This document shows, one piece after another, positions 22,910 through 35,300 of a DNA stretch of 64,000 nt. Location: assembly GCF_012489685.1 (NCBI RefSeq), contig NC_080044.1, positions 17,340,369-17,404,368 on the forward strand. The letters run 5' to 3'. Each line of letters begins with the position of its first letter. Position 1 is the stretch's first letter. The position numbers and the translations under genes are program-made. The stretch is from Lotus japonicus. Lineage: Eukaryota > Streptophyta > Magnoliopsida > Fabales > Fabaceae. Below the pieces are notes generated by a model that saw only the letters and a program-made list of their open reading frames with translations, was not told where the DNA came from and did no database searches.

Positions 22910-24052
22910 ATTCTCTCTTGCTTAGGATGTGAGGAAAACTGCAAGCATGTGGTTCATGTACGGAAATCATCTCATATTCATTTTCCTTTGTGTCCCAAAC
23001 AACTCGTAATTTTGTTTTCTAGTGATTTTTCATTCAAGAGTTTTTCTTCCATACAAATTCAAACAAAGCAAGCATAGCATAAAAGTCCCATAGTGTACAA
23101 GTCAATAAAAAATAAAAAAATAAATTTTGACCAGTTATGGAAACAAAAAGTGATTGGTCGACAACTTAAAACTTTAAATAAATTCGTGTTTTCAGCTAAT
23201 AATTATTAAAGTTTATTCTTCTGATCCGCATAAAAAATCAATGATCTCACTCACTATATTGTAAACTGTGAATGAATTCTGATTTGAGGCATAGATTCGC
23301 CTAACTGGAGTCAAGTGGGAAAGGAAGAGGTTGTTGATGCTTATAAGTTGGAGCTGACATAGAAAGCTCATAACCAATGGAAGTATGGGATGATTTTCAG
23401 TTGGGGAACTACAGGGTTACCACATGACATGAGGCATGTACGCTCTGATTGATTGAAGAAACAATGTTTATAAAGAAAATAAAAGAATGAGTATATATAT
23501 TCTCTCTTCATTGTAAATTGTTCCCGTATTTTCGATCTAAATATTTGATTGTGATGAAAATTTAAAGTCTTATAAGAGTGTGATTCTTAAATATCGAATC
23601 TCTTAATCTATAAATTCAAACTATCACTTTTAACCACAATTACCTACACAATTGAGAATGATAAGGACTATTTTAATCAGTAAATTTATGTTGGTAAAAT
23701 GTTATAGGTAATCTTTATGTACCGTTAAAAATATATGTAGTTTATAACTACAGCAATTAATATTACTTGAGCAGTATTTTTGAAAATTACTGTAAATTGT
23801 TAAATTAAAGGTTTCCTATAAACACTTTATGCAGTTTGCACACTGTCTGTCACTAATTCATTGCCTCACGTTAAATGCGGCATCTTGTCTCAGGCTTCAC
23901 GCAGATTGATTCTCATAAGTCATAACCTCCCTTTTGTTTTCTGTGTTATTTCATTACAAAAGAGCAATCAAAACACTCATTAATCCATAAAAGATATATT
24001 TGGGTCATAAGTACAATATTGTTCTTGTGCTATCTCCTTCTATTTTGGGAAA
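22910..24052. other. Unrecognised intergenic DNA with a possible gene relic
   Basis: Around 23295-23450 the plus strand reads NWSQVGKEEVVDAYKLELT, one stop, then KAHNQWKYGMIFSWGTTG before ending. This composition is better than the surroundings but matches no family I recognise. The remainder is AT-rich and featureless. Confidence 0.3.
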
Positions 24053-25195
24053 GAGTAAAATACACTCACCCCCCTCAAGGTTTGTGAGAATAACACTTAA
24101 CTCCATTTTTATCCAAAATATACACTCCACCCCAATAATAATCTCATAATTACACTTAGCTCAATTCTTCTCTGAAATCTTCACTCCACCCCACCCCTTT
24201 AACACCATCCAAAAGATACTAACGGAATATTCCTTTAACTCAAATTAATTAATTAAAATATAAATGATAAATAAATTACATTATCCTCTAACCAAATAAT
24301 AATTGTACTATAATTTTGTAAATATTCTAAATATTTATAAAATATTTTAAATACCTCCAAATAACAAATAATAATTAAACTTGATGTTTATTATGGTCAA
24401 AATATTTCTCTCTCTAATATAACTCAAATTTAAATAGGGAGTGTTTCAGTCAAAATATTTATCAAATGATGAGTTCTTAATACCTGTGTATAACCTTAAA
24501 CAACTTATATTTTAAAACTTAAAATGTCATGTGCTTAAGTGCTCATACAACCTAATAACTAAGGTAATCACATATCGTCATAACACAATTATATTTTGAA
24601 AGTTTAGTAAACTTATTGACAATTTTTTTTAGTAAACTTAGTGGTAAAGTTTTTGAGTTTTGATGGTTCTGACATTGAGTTAAGTTTTGCTAAATTTGTG
24701 ATGGAAAATGTTGTTGCCTTGAAGAGGATGATTTCAAACTTAGCTGGAAGCTACGTAACTCAGATATGGAAGAAGTAAAACAGAAGTTGTTCTCGTTTAA
24801 GAAATGTTCTAGTTCTATGAATTTGGAATTATACCAAGAAGGCCATAACATGCTTTATTGTAAATCATTTGTGCTACCCTCCAAATAACAAGGATTTATT
24901 TACTTGAATGAGCACTGATTATCTCGTGCTACTTTTTTTTTAAAGTATATTTATTATTTAGTTAGAAGATAATGTAATGTATTTATATTTAAATTAATTA
25001 ATTTTGAGTTAAAAGAATATTCCGTTAGCATCTTTTGGATGGTGTTAAAGGGGGTGGGGTGGAGTGTAGAATTTAGAGAAGAATTGAGTTAAGTGTAATT
25101 GTGAGATTATTATTGGGGTGAAGTGCATATTTTGGATAAGAATGGAGCTAAGTGTTATTCTCACAAATCTTGAGGGGGGTGAGTGTATTTTACTC
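24053..25195. mobile_element. Mutator-like element (non-autonomous), 1143 bp
   Basis: Inverted ends of about 200-250 bases start GAGTAAAATACACTCACCCC on both sides. The element is flanked by a perfect 9-base duplication TTTGGGAAA (24044-24052 and 25196-25204), the hallmark of Mutator transposons. No transposase is present. The interior at about 24662-24850 carries a frame resembling the FBD region of plant F-box proteins, so it may be a Pack-MULE. Confidence 0.9.
24662..24850 (+). pseudogene. Possible FBD-domain gene fragment inside a MULE
   Basis: From 24662 the plus strand reads 38 codons including DIELSFAKFVMENVVALKRM and then a stop at 24776. The reading continues in another frame with KLFSFKKCSSSMNLELY. 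The pattern of a hydrophobic strand, then FVMEN-ALKRM, then a Lys and Ser rich end, resembles the C-terminal FBD region of F-box/LRR proteins. Frameshift and lack of a start make it non-coding. The family call is tentative. Confidence 0.4.
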
Positions 25196-25700
25196 TTTGG
25201 GAAATTAAGATCTCATTCTGAAAAGTGAGATATTCACTCAATTCAACCTCTCTAAGATTCTCTCTCTTCTTTAATTTCACAACGAACTTCACAAACATTA
25301 GAGAAGGTTCTCAAGGTTTGTCAAAATGTACATATTTCAGGTCTCACATACAACTTAACATGGCAGCTAAACATTCCCAAATGACTTTCCCACAAAAATG
25401 GCTCTAAATGATTTTAAGAGAGGGTCTCATTAAAACCTTGTTAAGAAAATCTAGCAAGGAAAAAGAGCACCACTTCCTTAAGATAGCAAATTTTACATGC
25501 CTAGAAAAACAATTTCAAAACCACGCCCCTCCATTAATCCTATGCAAATCCGCCCTGTCATGAAAAACAACATCACCCGTGAAAAACCAACATAAATAAA
25601 TCCTTCACAACAACAGTCCGAACAGCTACAACAAATTCTAGACCGCAAAAACAACAACAACAATAACAACAACAAAACTAACTAGCAAATTCCAAAGGCT
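25196..25700. other. Spacer between the MULE and the repeat array
   Basis: Contains CAACAACAA-type low-complexity DNA at about 25640-25675 and the motif GGTCTCATTAAAACCTTGTTAAGAAAA. This resembles GCCTCGTTAAAACCTCTCTTGAAAA at about 29525 in the MULE further right, a phrase common in legume transposons. No gene. Confidence 0.4.
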
Positions 25701-28104
25701 TTATTCTTTTACTTTTCCTTATTAGATTTTTTTGAGATAAATTTATCATATTTATATAATGTTGTTATATCCTAAAATTTGTATCATTTTCCGATGGTAA
25801 TATCGTATTTATATATTGATGTTATATCCTAAAATAATTATCATTTTCCAATGTAAAGAAATATCTTAAAATTTTTATAAATCATATTTTTCTATTCAAA
25901 GAAATGCAGGAAAAAAATTATGATATTAATGTTCACTTGAGCTAGTGTGAATGAAAAAATGTAGGAGTTAATTAAAAAAAGCTTAAAGCTAGATTTGAAC
26001 CATAGACACCCTCTTAATATATTACCAACATTTCCACTATGACACATGCTAATTTGTCTAATTTATTGTCTTTGTTTTTATTAAACAGTTATTAACACAA
26101 AAATTTACATATACATATTTTATTTTTTCTAAATGTTTGAGGGGGCCATTACCTCCGTACGCCCTCAAATAGTTCCACCTCTGGATCAGCCTAAGGTCTC
26201 TAGGGTCACATAACTTCAAGGCATTTTACATAGTAGGTCCAAATTTTAATTGTAGAGGTCAATTTCCGAATCCTGAGTCGTATAAAGTACACAAACGTGG
26301 CCAGCTTGACTTAAAGTGTAAAGGATATTTGTCTTTTTGTAATCTCAAAATATGAATGTAGATAATGTCAAACCTTCTTCATGTCAGATTTCGAGTCATT
26401 GATTTTATTTCTAACGTTCTGAGAAAACTACGACTCAAACTTCGCCTTGTAGTCTGAACGCAGCGTTCAAATTTCAAAATATTTAGGATTGCCTAATATG
26501 TAAAATTAAAAGCTCAAACTTTGATGAAGAAATCTAAATAAAGAGGATATAAATTGGAGCATAATTTATATAACAGTTATTTATACAAAAACTTACTTAT
26601 ATGCATTTTCTATTTTCAAAGATTTTTCTATATGTTTAAGGGGACATGACCCCCTCCCCTTATGTCCTCAAGTAGTTCCACCTCCTCTATTACAGCCTAA
26701 GGCTGGGGGCACACAACTTCCATATTAAAAGCCATTTACAAAGTAGGTCCAAATTGGAATGGTAGAGGACAATTTTCGAATCTCGAGTCATATAAAATAC
26801 ACAAATTTGACTGACTTGACTTCACGTGTAAAAGATATTTGTCTGTTTATAATTCTCGAGATATGAATGTGGATAATATCAAACCTTCTTCATGTCAGAT
26901 CTGAGTCATTGATTTTGTTTCTAACATTCCGAGTAAACTACGACTTAAACTCTACCTCGTAGTCTCAACTTGTCTTTCAAATTTCAAAATATTTTGAATT
27001 GTTTAACATAACACAACTTTCATATTAGAAGTCATTTCACAAAGTAAGTCCAAACTGTAATTGTAGAGGTCGATTTTCAAATCCCGAGTCATATAAAGTA
27101 CACAAACTTGGCTGGCTTGACTTAAAGTGTAAATGATATTTTTCTTTTTATAATCCTTGAGACATGAATCTAGATAATATCAAACTTTCTTCATGTCAGA
27201 TCCGAGTCACTGCTTTTGTTTTTAACGTTTCAAAAACACTACGACTTAAACTTGCCTCGTAGTCTGAACGCAGCGTTTAAATTTCAAAATATTTTGGATT
27301 GTTTACTATATAATTAAAAGCTCAAGCTTTGATGAAGAGATCTTTGGATTCTTGATATATTTTCTTTAGAAAAACTATTTCATTTTTTTTGGTAATGCTA
27401 TGCATTACGAAAGATTGACAGACAAAATGTAGGAATCTCATATGTGTCAATTGTGGAGATATATTTGGATAATGCTAACCATAAATAATGAAATTGACAA
27501 AAACATCTGATAGCCACAATTTCTCCCTTGCATTTTGTGTGTTAAACTAATTTTTGTAATAATAATCCTTACTATATTTTTTTGAGTTTTAGATTTGATC
27601 TTGATATATTTTTTAATGTTTAAATAGCATTTTTATAATTATTTTGATTAATCTTTCTCTTGAAAAAAGGCTTTACTCATGTAATTTTTCTTATTAGTTT
27701 TTTTAGATAAATTTACCATATTTATATATTTTTTTATATCCTAAAATTGTTATCATTTTCCGATGGTAATATCATTTTTATATGCTGTTGTTATATCATA
27801 AAATTGTTATCATTTTTTGATGTACCAAAAAGGAATATTTTAAAATTGTTATGAATCACATTTTTCTATGCAAAGAAATGGAGTATAAAAAATTATGACA
27901 TTGATGTTCACTTGAGCTTGTGTAAATGAAAAAAATGTAGGAGTTAATGAAAAAAAAGCATAAAGGTAGATTTGAACCATGGACTTCCTTTTAATATATT
28001 ACCAACATTTCCGCTAGGACACATGCTAATGGGTTTAAAATTTTGTCGTTGTATTTATATAACCGTTATTGACACAAAAATGTACTTATATGTATTTTAT
28101 TTTT

Positions 28105-29843
28105 GGTTAATTATTAAATTGGTCCCTGTTTCTGTAAGGGTGTTTGAGACTGGTCCCTCTCTGGAAAAAATTGTGCATATGATCCTACGGTTGCACCACG
28201 TTTGTGTCTAGTCCTCGACGGAGGGTGGAGCTCCGGCGAGGCTGATGAGTGGCTTTTGAGTGCTAACGTGGACCTATGACTGGATTAATGAGTCAATATG
28301 TGGCATTCATTTATTTTTTTAATTCGAAAAATCTAACAATTTTAATTCAAACTTGACCCCACAAAATCTCATTAATTTTAATTCTCTCCCCAAATGAAAC
28401 TCAAACATAAACCCCTAAATCAAAATCAAACTTTCAAATCCCTAATTCTTAATATCATATCCCTAGCAAACAACCAAACCCTTATTCCCTATTTCGTTAT
28501 CGACTTCTTCTCCTCCCCAGCAAATAACGAAACCCTAATTCAATTTCGTGCAATCGACTTCTTCTTCTCCCACTGAAAGGGACAATAAAGGGACATATTA
28601 TACCAAAGAAGAAGAGATAATGATTTTTTTTTGGGTGAGCAAATATGTAACTTTTCCATTAAACTAAACATTGACAGGTACAGTAGCAATTAAAGTCTTT
28701 AAGTTGTATAAATTCATCACATATAGAAATTACAAAACTTAATCAGGACATGTAATCTCATGATTCTAAATTGGCCATTTTCAATGATAGCATCACAGAG
28801 ATAATGATTTCTATACCATATAAAATTTAAACCGGCTTTGTATAAACAATAACCATCTACATAATGAAACATTCCATACACATAAGGACAATAAAGTGAC
28901 CCACCATCCCGATAACCTACCCAAAATAAGCAACACCACCCACATCTCGATAACCCACCCAACCCTACAACATCGAAGACCCAAACCCCAACACACCCAT
29001 CAATAAGCGCTGCGAAAATCATCCCCAAAACCAAACCCAAAAAACAGAAAACAAGTCCATCCAAAGGAATCAAGAAGAACGAAGAAAATTAAACAACGAA
29101 TAGAAGATATCACTGACCTCAATCACGAAGACCTTCCTTCTTCATTGTTCCTCTCTTCCTTCCTTCCTCTTTCAAAATCGCGATCGTCATTAGTTGTTCC
29201 TCCCTTCCTTCCTTCCTTCGTCAACTTGAGTTTCTAATTTGGGGGAATTTTAGGGTTGATTTCTTAGATGGGTTAAGATTAGGGATTTCAGGGTTTCCTA
29301 AGGATTTTGGGTTTTGATTTTGAGTTGGGTGTGAATTATGATTAAGGAAAAATGTTGGCGTAAGTTTGAATTAAATTGTTTTTTTTTTTTAGAACAAAGA
29401 TGCTAGTATTATATTATTATTGAAACTAAAAAGAGATCTATGATAACAACCCTCTCATAGTAGGTGAAAAAGTCTTGGTTGAAGAGGAACTAAAAAGGGG
29501 TAATCAACAAAACTCATGGACAAGCCTCGTTAAAACCTCTCTTGAAAAGCCCAGTGGGAAAAACCCAAGGAGAGGAAAACCCCAGTTTGAATTAAATTGT
29601 TAGGTTTTTCGAATTAAAAATAATAATAAATGTCACGTATTGACTCATTAATCCAGTCATAGGTCCACGTTAGCACCGAGAAGCCACTCATCAACCTCGC
29701 CGGAGCTCCGCCCTCCGGCGAGGACTAGACACAAACATGGTGCATATGGTGCAATCGTATGAATCATATGCACAATCTTTTCCCCGGGAGGGACCAATCT
29801 CAAACACCCTTACAAAAATAGGGACCAATTTAATGATTAACCA
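28105..29843. mobile_element. Mutator-like element inserted in repeat unit B, ~1.74 kb
   Basis: Inverted ends of about 240 bases read GGTTAATTATTAAATTGGTC from the left and GGTTAATCATTAAATTGGTC from the right. Units A and C carry the uninterrupted site (TATGTATTTTATTTTTTCAA), which shows that this is an insertion. The flanking 9-mers TTTATTTTT and TTCATTTTT differ at one base. Inside, the plus strand near 28440-28570 has a duplicated ~60-base CTAGCAAACAACCAAACCC-type segment. The minus strand near 28720-29070 has a 118-codon hydrophobic, Cys-containing frame that could be a worn GRF-type zinc finger. No transposase. Confidence 0.85.
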
Positions 29844-31840
29844 TTCATTTTTTCAAATTTTTTTTCTAGATGTTTGAGGGGGCCATAACCCCCTACGTCC
29901 TCAAGTAGTATCACCTCTAGACCAGCTTAAGGTCTATGGGAACACAACTTTCACATGAGAAGCCATTTTACAAAGTAGGTCCAAATTGTAATTGTAAAGG
30001 TCAATTTTCGAATCCCGAGTCATATAAAGTACATAAACTTGGTTGGCTTGACTTAAAGTATAAAGGGTATTTGTCTTTTTATAATCATCGGGATATGAAT
30101 GTAGATAATATCAAAGATTTTTCATGTCATATCCGAGTCATTGATTTTGTTTCTAACATTCTGAAAAAACGAAGGCTTAAACTCCGCCTCGTAGTCTGAA
30201 CGCAGTGTTCAAGTTTTAAAATATTTTGTGTTGTTTAAAATATAAAATTAAAAGCTCAAACTTTAATGAAGAGATCTAAATAAAGAGGATATAAATTGGA
30301 GTATAATTTATATAACAATTATTAATACAAAAATTTACCAATATGTATTTTATTTTTTCAAAGTTTTTTCTAGATGTTTAAGGGGCCATGACCCCCTCCC
30401 CCTATGTTCTCAAGTAGTTTTACCTCTATTCCAGCGTAAGGCCGGGGCACACAACTTCCATATTAAAAGTCATTTTATATAGTAGGACCAAATTGTAATT
30501 GTAGAGGACATTTTTCAAATCTCGAGTCATATAAAGTACACAAATTTGACTGTCTTGACTTAAAGTGTAAAAGATATTTGTCTGTTTATAATCCTCGAGA
30601 TATGAATGTGGATAATATCAAACCTTCTTCATGTCAGAGATGAGTCATTAATTTTATTTCCAACGTTCCAAAAAAACCACAACGTAAATTGCGCCTCGTA
30701 GTTTGAACGCAGCATTCAAATTTCAAAATATTTTGGATTGGTTAATATATAAAATTAAAAGCTCAAACTTTGATGAAGAAGAGATAAATTGGAATAATAT
30801 ATATATTCGTATTTCAATAACTTGTCATATTAGTCCAACTATTGTGAAAGGAAACCACTTCTTAATCAATCTTGTACCGCTTAAATCGTTAATTGTTCCT
30901 CAACTCTTACGATTTATTGTTCGACTAATTGTGTGTAAGGTTCAATGGATAGGCATTCGATCTAAATATTGGGAAGGTACATAGCTTCCCAAACTTAGAA
31001 CCTATGGGAAACCTGGCTTAAGTGTGAAGGATAATTATCCAGTCTAAGGTGGGGCACACAACTTCCATATTGGAAGCCATTTTACAAAGTAGGTTGAAAT
31101 TGTAGAGCACAATTATCGAATTCAGTGTCTTATAAAGTACCTAATCTTGGTTGGCATCATTTAAAGTGTAAATAATATTTGTCTGTTTATAATCCTCGAG
31201 ATATGAATGTAGATAATATCAAACATTCTTCATCTCAGATTCGAGTCATGGATTTTGTTTCTAACGTTCCGAACAAACTACAACTTAAATTTTACCTCAT
31301 AGTATGAACTCATCGTTCAAATTTCAAAATATTTTGGATTGTTTAATATATACGAAAACCTCAAACTTTGATGAAGAAATCTTTGGATTCTTGATATTTT
31401 TTTCTTTTAAAAAAGTATTTTATTTGCTTTTCACTTTTTTAGTAATGATATGAATTATGACAGTTTGACAAACAAAATGTAAGAATCTTATATGTGTCAA
31501 TTGTGGTGATAAAGTCAGATAATGCTAACCATAAATAATGAAATTAACATAAAAATTCGATAGCCACAATTTCTTCATTGCATTTTGTCTGTTAAACTAA
31601 CTTTTGTGATAATAATCTTAAGGCTTAATTGCACTTTGAGTCCATGATGTTTCACAAATGTGCGATCTGCATCCCCTATATCTAAAATGCGCGGTCAAGC
31701 TCCCTCATGTTTCTAAAACGGTCGATTGAAGCCCTTCCGTCCATCTCCGTTAGTTGACTAACGGAAATACCGACTTATCACTTTTTTAATCAATAAAATA
31801 TTTATTTTTTAGAACACAATAAATAAATAAAGACTAAAAC

Positions 31841-31988
31841 TTAGTGAAGGATGGTTGTTGTAAGCGAGGTGAAGCTCTTTGAGGGTGGAGATGTTTCCGA
31901 GGGAGGTAGGGATGGTTCCGGTGATGCGGTTGGAGACGAGGGAGAGGGGCTGGAGTTGCCGGAATTGGCCGAAGGTGGATGGAATTTC
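31841..31988 (-). pseudogene. Captured LRR receptor-kinase fragment (second LRR segment)
   Basis: The minus strand reads EIPSTFGQFRQLQPLSLVSN then RITGTIPTSLGNISTLKELH. These are two leucine-rich repeats with the plant LxxNxxxGxIPxxLGNxxxLxxL spacing, most like HAESA-like kinases. It ends in the MULE without a kinase domain. A different GC-rich segment of about 350 bases separates it from the other LRR piece at 32340-32470. Confidence 0.75.
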
Positions 31989-32339
31989 CGCACCAGTACC
32001 ACAAGTCCTCTGTCCCGTGCACCTCTGCCTCGCGACTCAGTCGCCGTGCTTCTCCACTCTCTGCACCGCGCGCCCTCTCTGTTCAGCGTTGCAGATCCGA
32101 GCACCACAACCCGACCTGCGCCCAGATCCGCGATTTCTTCCCTAAACCGCGTACAAATCCGCGCGTCACCACCCACCAGCATCGTGCCCAAACCGCGTCT
32201 GACGTTTGTGCGAACCTAGCCCGTCGTCGTTTCTCCAGATCCGTGACTGCCCCTGGTTCCATATTTGTGACGTTTTGCATCAGATTCCCACGTTCTACAT
32301 CAGATTCTCGCGACGTTCTGCATCCGCTTCCCGTCGGAG

Positions 32340-32470
32340 AAGTTGTTGAATGAGAGGTCGAGGCGGCGGAGGTGGGGGAGGTCGGTGAGCGTTTGAGGGA
32401 GAGGTTGAGGTGGCGGAGGGAGGTGAAGGCGGCGAGGCCAGTGGAGGGGATGGAGGAGTTGAGGTTGATT
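32340..32470 (-). pseudogene. Captured LRR receptor-kinase fragment (first LRR segment)
   Basis: The minus strand shows AAFTSLRHLNLSL and, after a frame change, LPHLRRLDLSFNN. These are N-terminal leucine-rich repeats that would precede the piece at 31841-31988 in a HAESA-like protein. The order and strand of the two pieces agree with one parent gene. Frameshift makes it non-coding. Confidence 0.65.
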
Positions 32471-35300
32471 TTTCACCTCTGGGTACTTTTCTCACCTTCC
32501 TTTGGGTATTTCTCACCTCTGAGTTGAAATAAGAATTGATACATTAAAAAATTTGGGGATTGGGGTTATTGAGAGTAAATTTACAGATTTTAATTTAGTT
32601 TGATATTTGAGTTTTGGGTTACATTATGTTAATGATTTGAGGTTGAAGAGGAGGATAAATTTATGGCGGCGTGGGGTGTTCAGAGGCAGCCAAGAGAAGG
32701 ATAAATTTTTGGGTTCTGTACTTGGTAAAATTCAAAGCGTGGAAATGGCTCAAAAACAAGAAGAATGAATTTATGCTCCTATTATGAGTGGGAAACGAAT
32801 CCAGCTTTTGCTTGCAGGCAGGATCAATGAGACAGTGGCAATTTTATTGGTATCATATGTCTGTTGGAGTCTTTGGATTCTGCTCTGTTTTTTGTTATAG
32901 CAATCTATACATAAGAGAGGTTATGGACTTAGCTGTGTTGTTAGTTTGCAAATTACTAACAATTTTCTTTGTGGTTGGTGTTGCATGTCTGCAATTTTGC
33001 ACAGTCGTTTCTTTTGTTCTTGTATCAAGGATTAGCACCCTTTTTGCTATATACTTGTTTGGCCTTAAAAAAAAAGTTCAGAAATTGAAGATGGAAGAAG
33101 ATGATGGAGTTGAAGATGATATATAAGAGATGAATTTTATGTTTTTGTAAATTTTTAAAATTTATTTATATATTTTGTTTTAAAATATAAATATTTTATA
33201 GATTAAAAAAGTGATAAGTCAGCATTTCCGTTAGTCAACTAACGGAGATGGACAAAAGTACTTCAATCGACCGTTTTAGAAACATGAGGGAGCTTGACCG
33301 CACATTTTAGACATGAGGGATGCACACCGCACATTTGTGAAACATTAGGGACCCAAAGTGGAATTAAGCCTAATCTTAACTCTATTTTTTTGAGTTTTAG
33401 ATTTGTTCTTGACATATTTTTTACGTTTTTAAATAGCATTTTTATAATTATTTTGATTAATCTTTCTCTTGAAAAAAGACTTTACTCTTTTGCTTTTGCT
33501 TATTAGTTTTTTGAGATAAATTTATCGTATTTATATATTATTGTTATATCCTAAACTTGTTATCATTTTCCGATGGTAATTTTTTTTTTGAAAAGCCGAT
33601 GGTAATATTGTATTTATATATTATTGTTATATCATAAAATTGTTATCATTTTCTTATGTACCAAAAAAAATTCCTATAATTGTTATAAATCACATTTTTC
33701 TATGCAAAGAAATGGAGGGGAAAAATTATGACATTGATGTTCACTTGAGCTTGTGTAAATGAAAAAAATGTAGGAGTTAATTAAAAAATGCAGGAGTTAA
33801 CTAAAAATGGCATACAGTTAGATTTGAACCATAAACCCCTTACTAACATATTACCAACATTTCCACTGGGATACATACTGATTTGTTTATAATTTTGTCG
33901 TTGTATTTATATAACATATATTGACACAAAAATTTACTTATATATATTTTATTTTTCAAAGTTTTTTCTAGATGTTTGACGAGGCCATGGCCCCCTACAT
34001 CCTCAAGTAGTTCCACCTCTATTCCAGCCTAAGGTCTAGGGGCACACAACTTCAATATTAGAAGCCATTTTACAAAGTAGGTTTAAATTGTAATTGTAGA
34101 AGAAAATTTACAAATCCTGAGTCATAAAGTACATAAACTTGATTGTCTTGACTTAAAGTGTAAAGGGTATTTGCCTGTTTATAATCCTCGAGATATGAAT
34201 GTGGATAATATCAAACTTTCTTCATGTCAGATCCGAGTCATTGATTTTGTTTCTGACGTTCCGAAAAAACTACGGCTTAAACTACGCCTCGTAGTCATAA
34301 CGCAATGTTCAAATTTCAAAAATATTTCGAATTGTTTAATATATAAAATTAAAAGCTCAAACTTCAATTAAGAGATCTAAATAAAGAGGATATAAATTGG
34401 AGCATAATTTTTATAACAGCTATTGACACAAAAATTTACTTATATGTATTTTATTTTTTCAAAAAATTTCCTAGAAGCTTGAGGGAGCCATGACCCCCTA
34501 TGTCTTGAAATAGTTCCACCTATATTCCAACCTAAGGTCGGGGGCACATGACTTCCATATGAAAAACCATTTTACAAAGTAGGTCCAAATTATAATTGTA
34601 GAGGTTAATTTTCGAATCCCGGTCATATAAAGTACACAAACTTGACTGACTTGACTTAAAGTGTAAAAGATATTTGTCTGTTTATAATCCTCAAGATATG
34701 AATGTAGATAATATCAAACCTTCTTCATGTCAGATCCGAGTCATTAATTTTAATTCCAACGTTCCAAAAAAAACCACAGCGTAAACTGCGCCTTGTAATC
34801 TGAACGCAACGTTCAAATTTCAAAATATTTGATAGGGGGCACACAACTTCCATATTGGAAGTATTTTACGAAGTAGGTCAAAATTGTAGAGCACAATTAT
34901 CGAATTCAGTGTCATATACCGTACATAAACTTGATTGGCTTGACTTAAAGTGTAAATGATATTTGTCTGTTTATAATCCTCGAGATATGGATGTGGATAA
35001 TATCAAACCTTCTTCATGTCAGATCCGAGTAACAAATTTTGTTTCCTATGTTTCAGAAAAACCATGACGTAAATTGCGCCTCGTAGTTTGAACGCAACGT
35101 TCAAATTTTAAAATATTTTAGATTGTTTAATATATAAAATTAAAAGCTCAAATTTGATGAAGAGGACATAAATTGGAATAATATTCATATTTCAATAGCT
35201 TTTCGTAATAGCCCAACTATTTTGAATGGAAAACACTTATTGATCAATCTTGTACCACATAAATCGTTAATTATATGTTAATTAGTCTCACAGCTATCGA

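Larger units (their letters stand above)
31622..33370. mobile_element. Pack-MULE with LRR-kinase fragments, 1749 bp
   Basis: Inverted ends of about 190 bases begin GGCTTAATTGCACTTTGAGT on the left and GGCTTAATTCCACTTTGGGT from the right. They are flanked by a perfect 9-base duplication TAATCTTAA (31613-31621 and 33371-33379). The element sits exactly at the boundary of repeat units B and C. The GC-rich interior encodes leucine-rich-repeat fragments on the minus strand. A 112-codon plus-strand frame at 32788-33126 has two or three hydrophobic stretches and an acidic tail; its origin is unknown. No transposase is present. Confidence 0.9.
25700..35300. repeat. Array of three related ~1.9-2.3 kb repeat units with nested insertions
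   Basis: Unit A is about 25700-27568, unit B 27569-31621 (interrupted) and unit C 33371-35300. Each begins with a T-rich leader (ATTTATCATATTTATAT, then TATCATTTTCCGATGGTAAT, then a segment like AGATTTGAACCATAGAC). Each continues with three copies of a roughly 300-base sub-repeat. Sub-repeats start near 26187, 26699, 27011; 29928, 30440, 31046; and 34034, 34540, 34838. They share GTAGGTCCAAATTGTAATTG, CTTCTTCATGTCAGATCCGAG and GTAGTCTGAACGCAGCGTTC. No intact coding region was seen; open frames near 29936 and 30703 run through the sub-repeats and are not genes. Origin unknown, perhaps a decayed retroelement that duplicated in tandem. Confidence 0.85.

Noticed and set aside
28717..29073. 118-codon minus-strand frame as a real gene
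   Set aside because: It lies inside a non-autonomous MULE, is mostly hydrophobic, and shows at best a worn GRF-like Cys pattern.
31851..32353. Several overlapping long open frames on both strands
   Set aside because: They are shadows of a GC-rich captured LRR segment inside a Mutator element; no frame carries the whole domain.
32788..33126. 112-codon plus-strand frame as an independent gene
   Set aside because: It is enclosed by the MULE inverted ends. It may be transcribed as part of the element but has no recognised domain.
25700..35300. CRISPR-like regular repeats
   Set aside because: Units are hundreds of bases long, diverged and irregularly spaced in a plant genome; this is a tandem transposon-like array.
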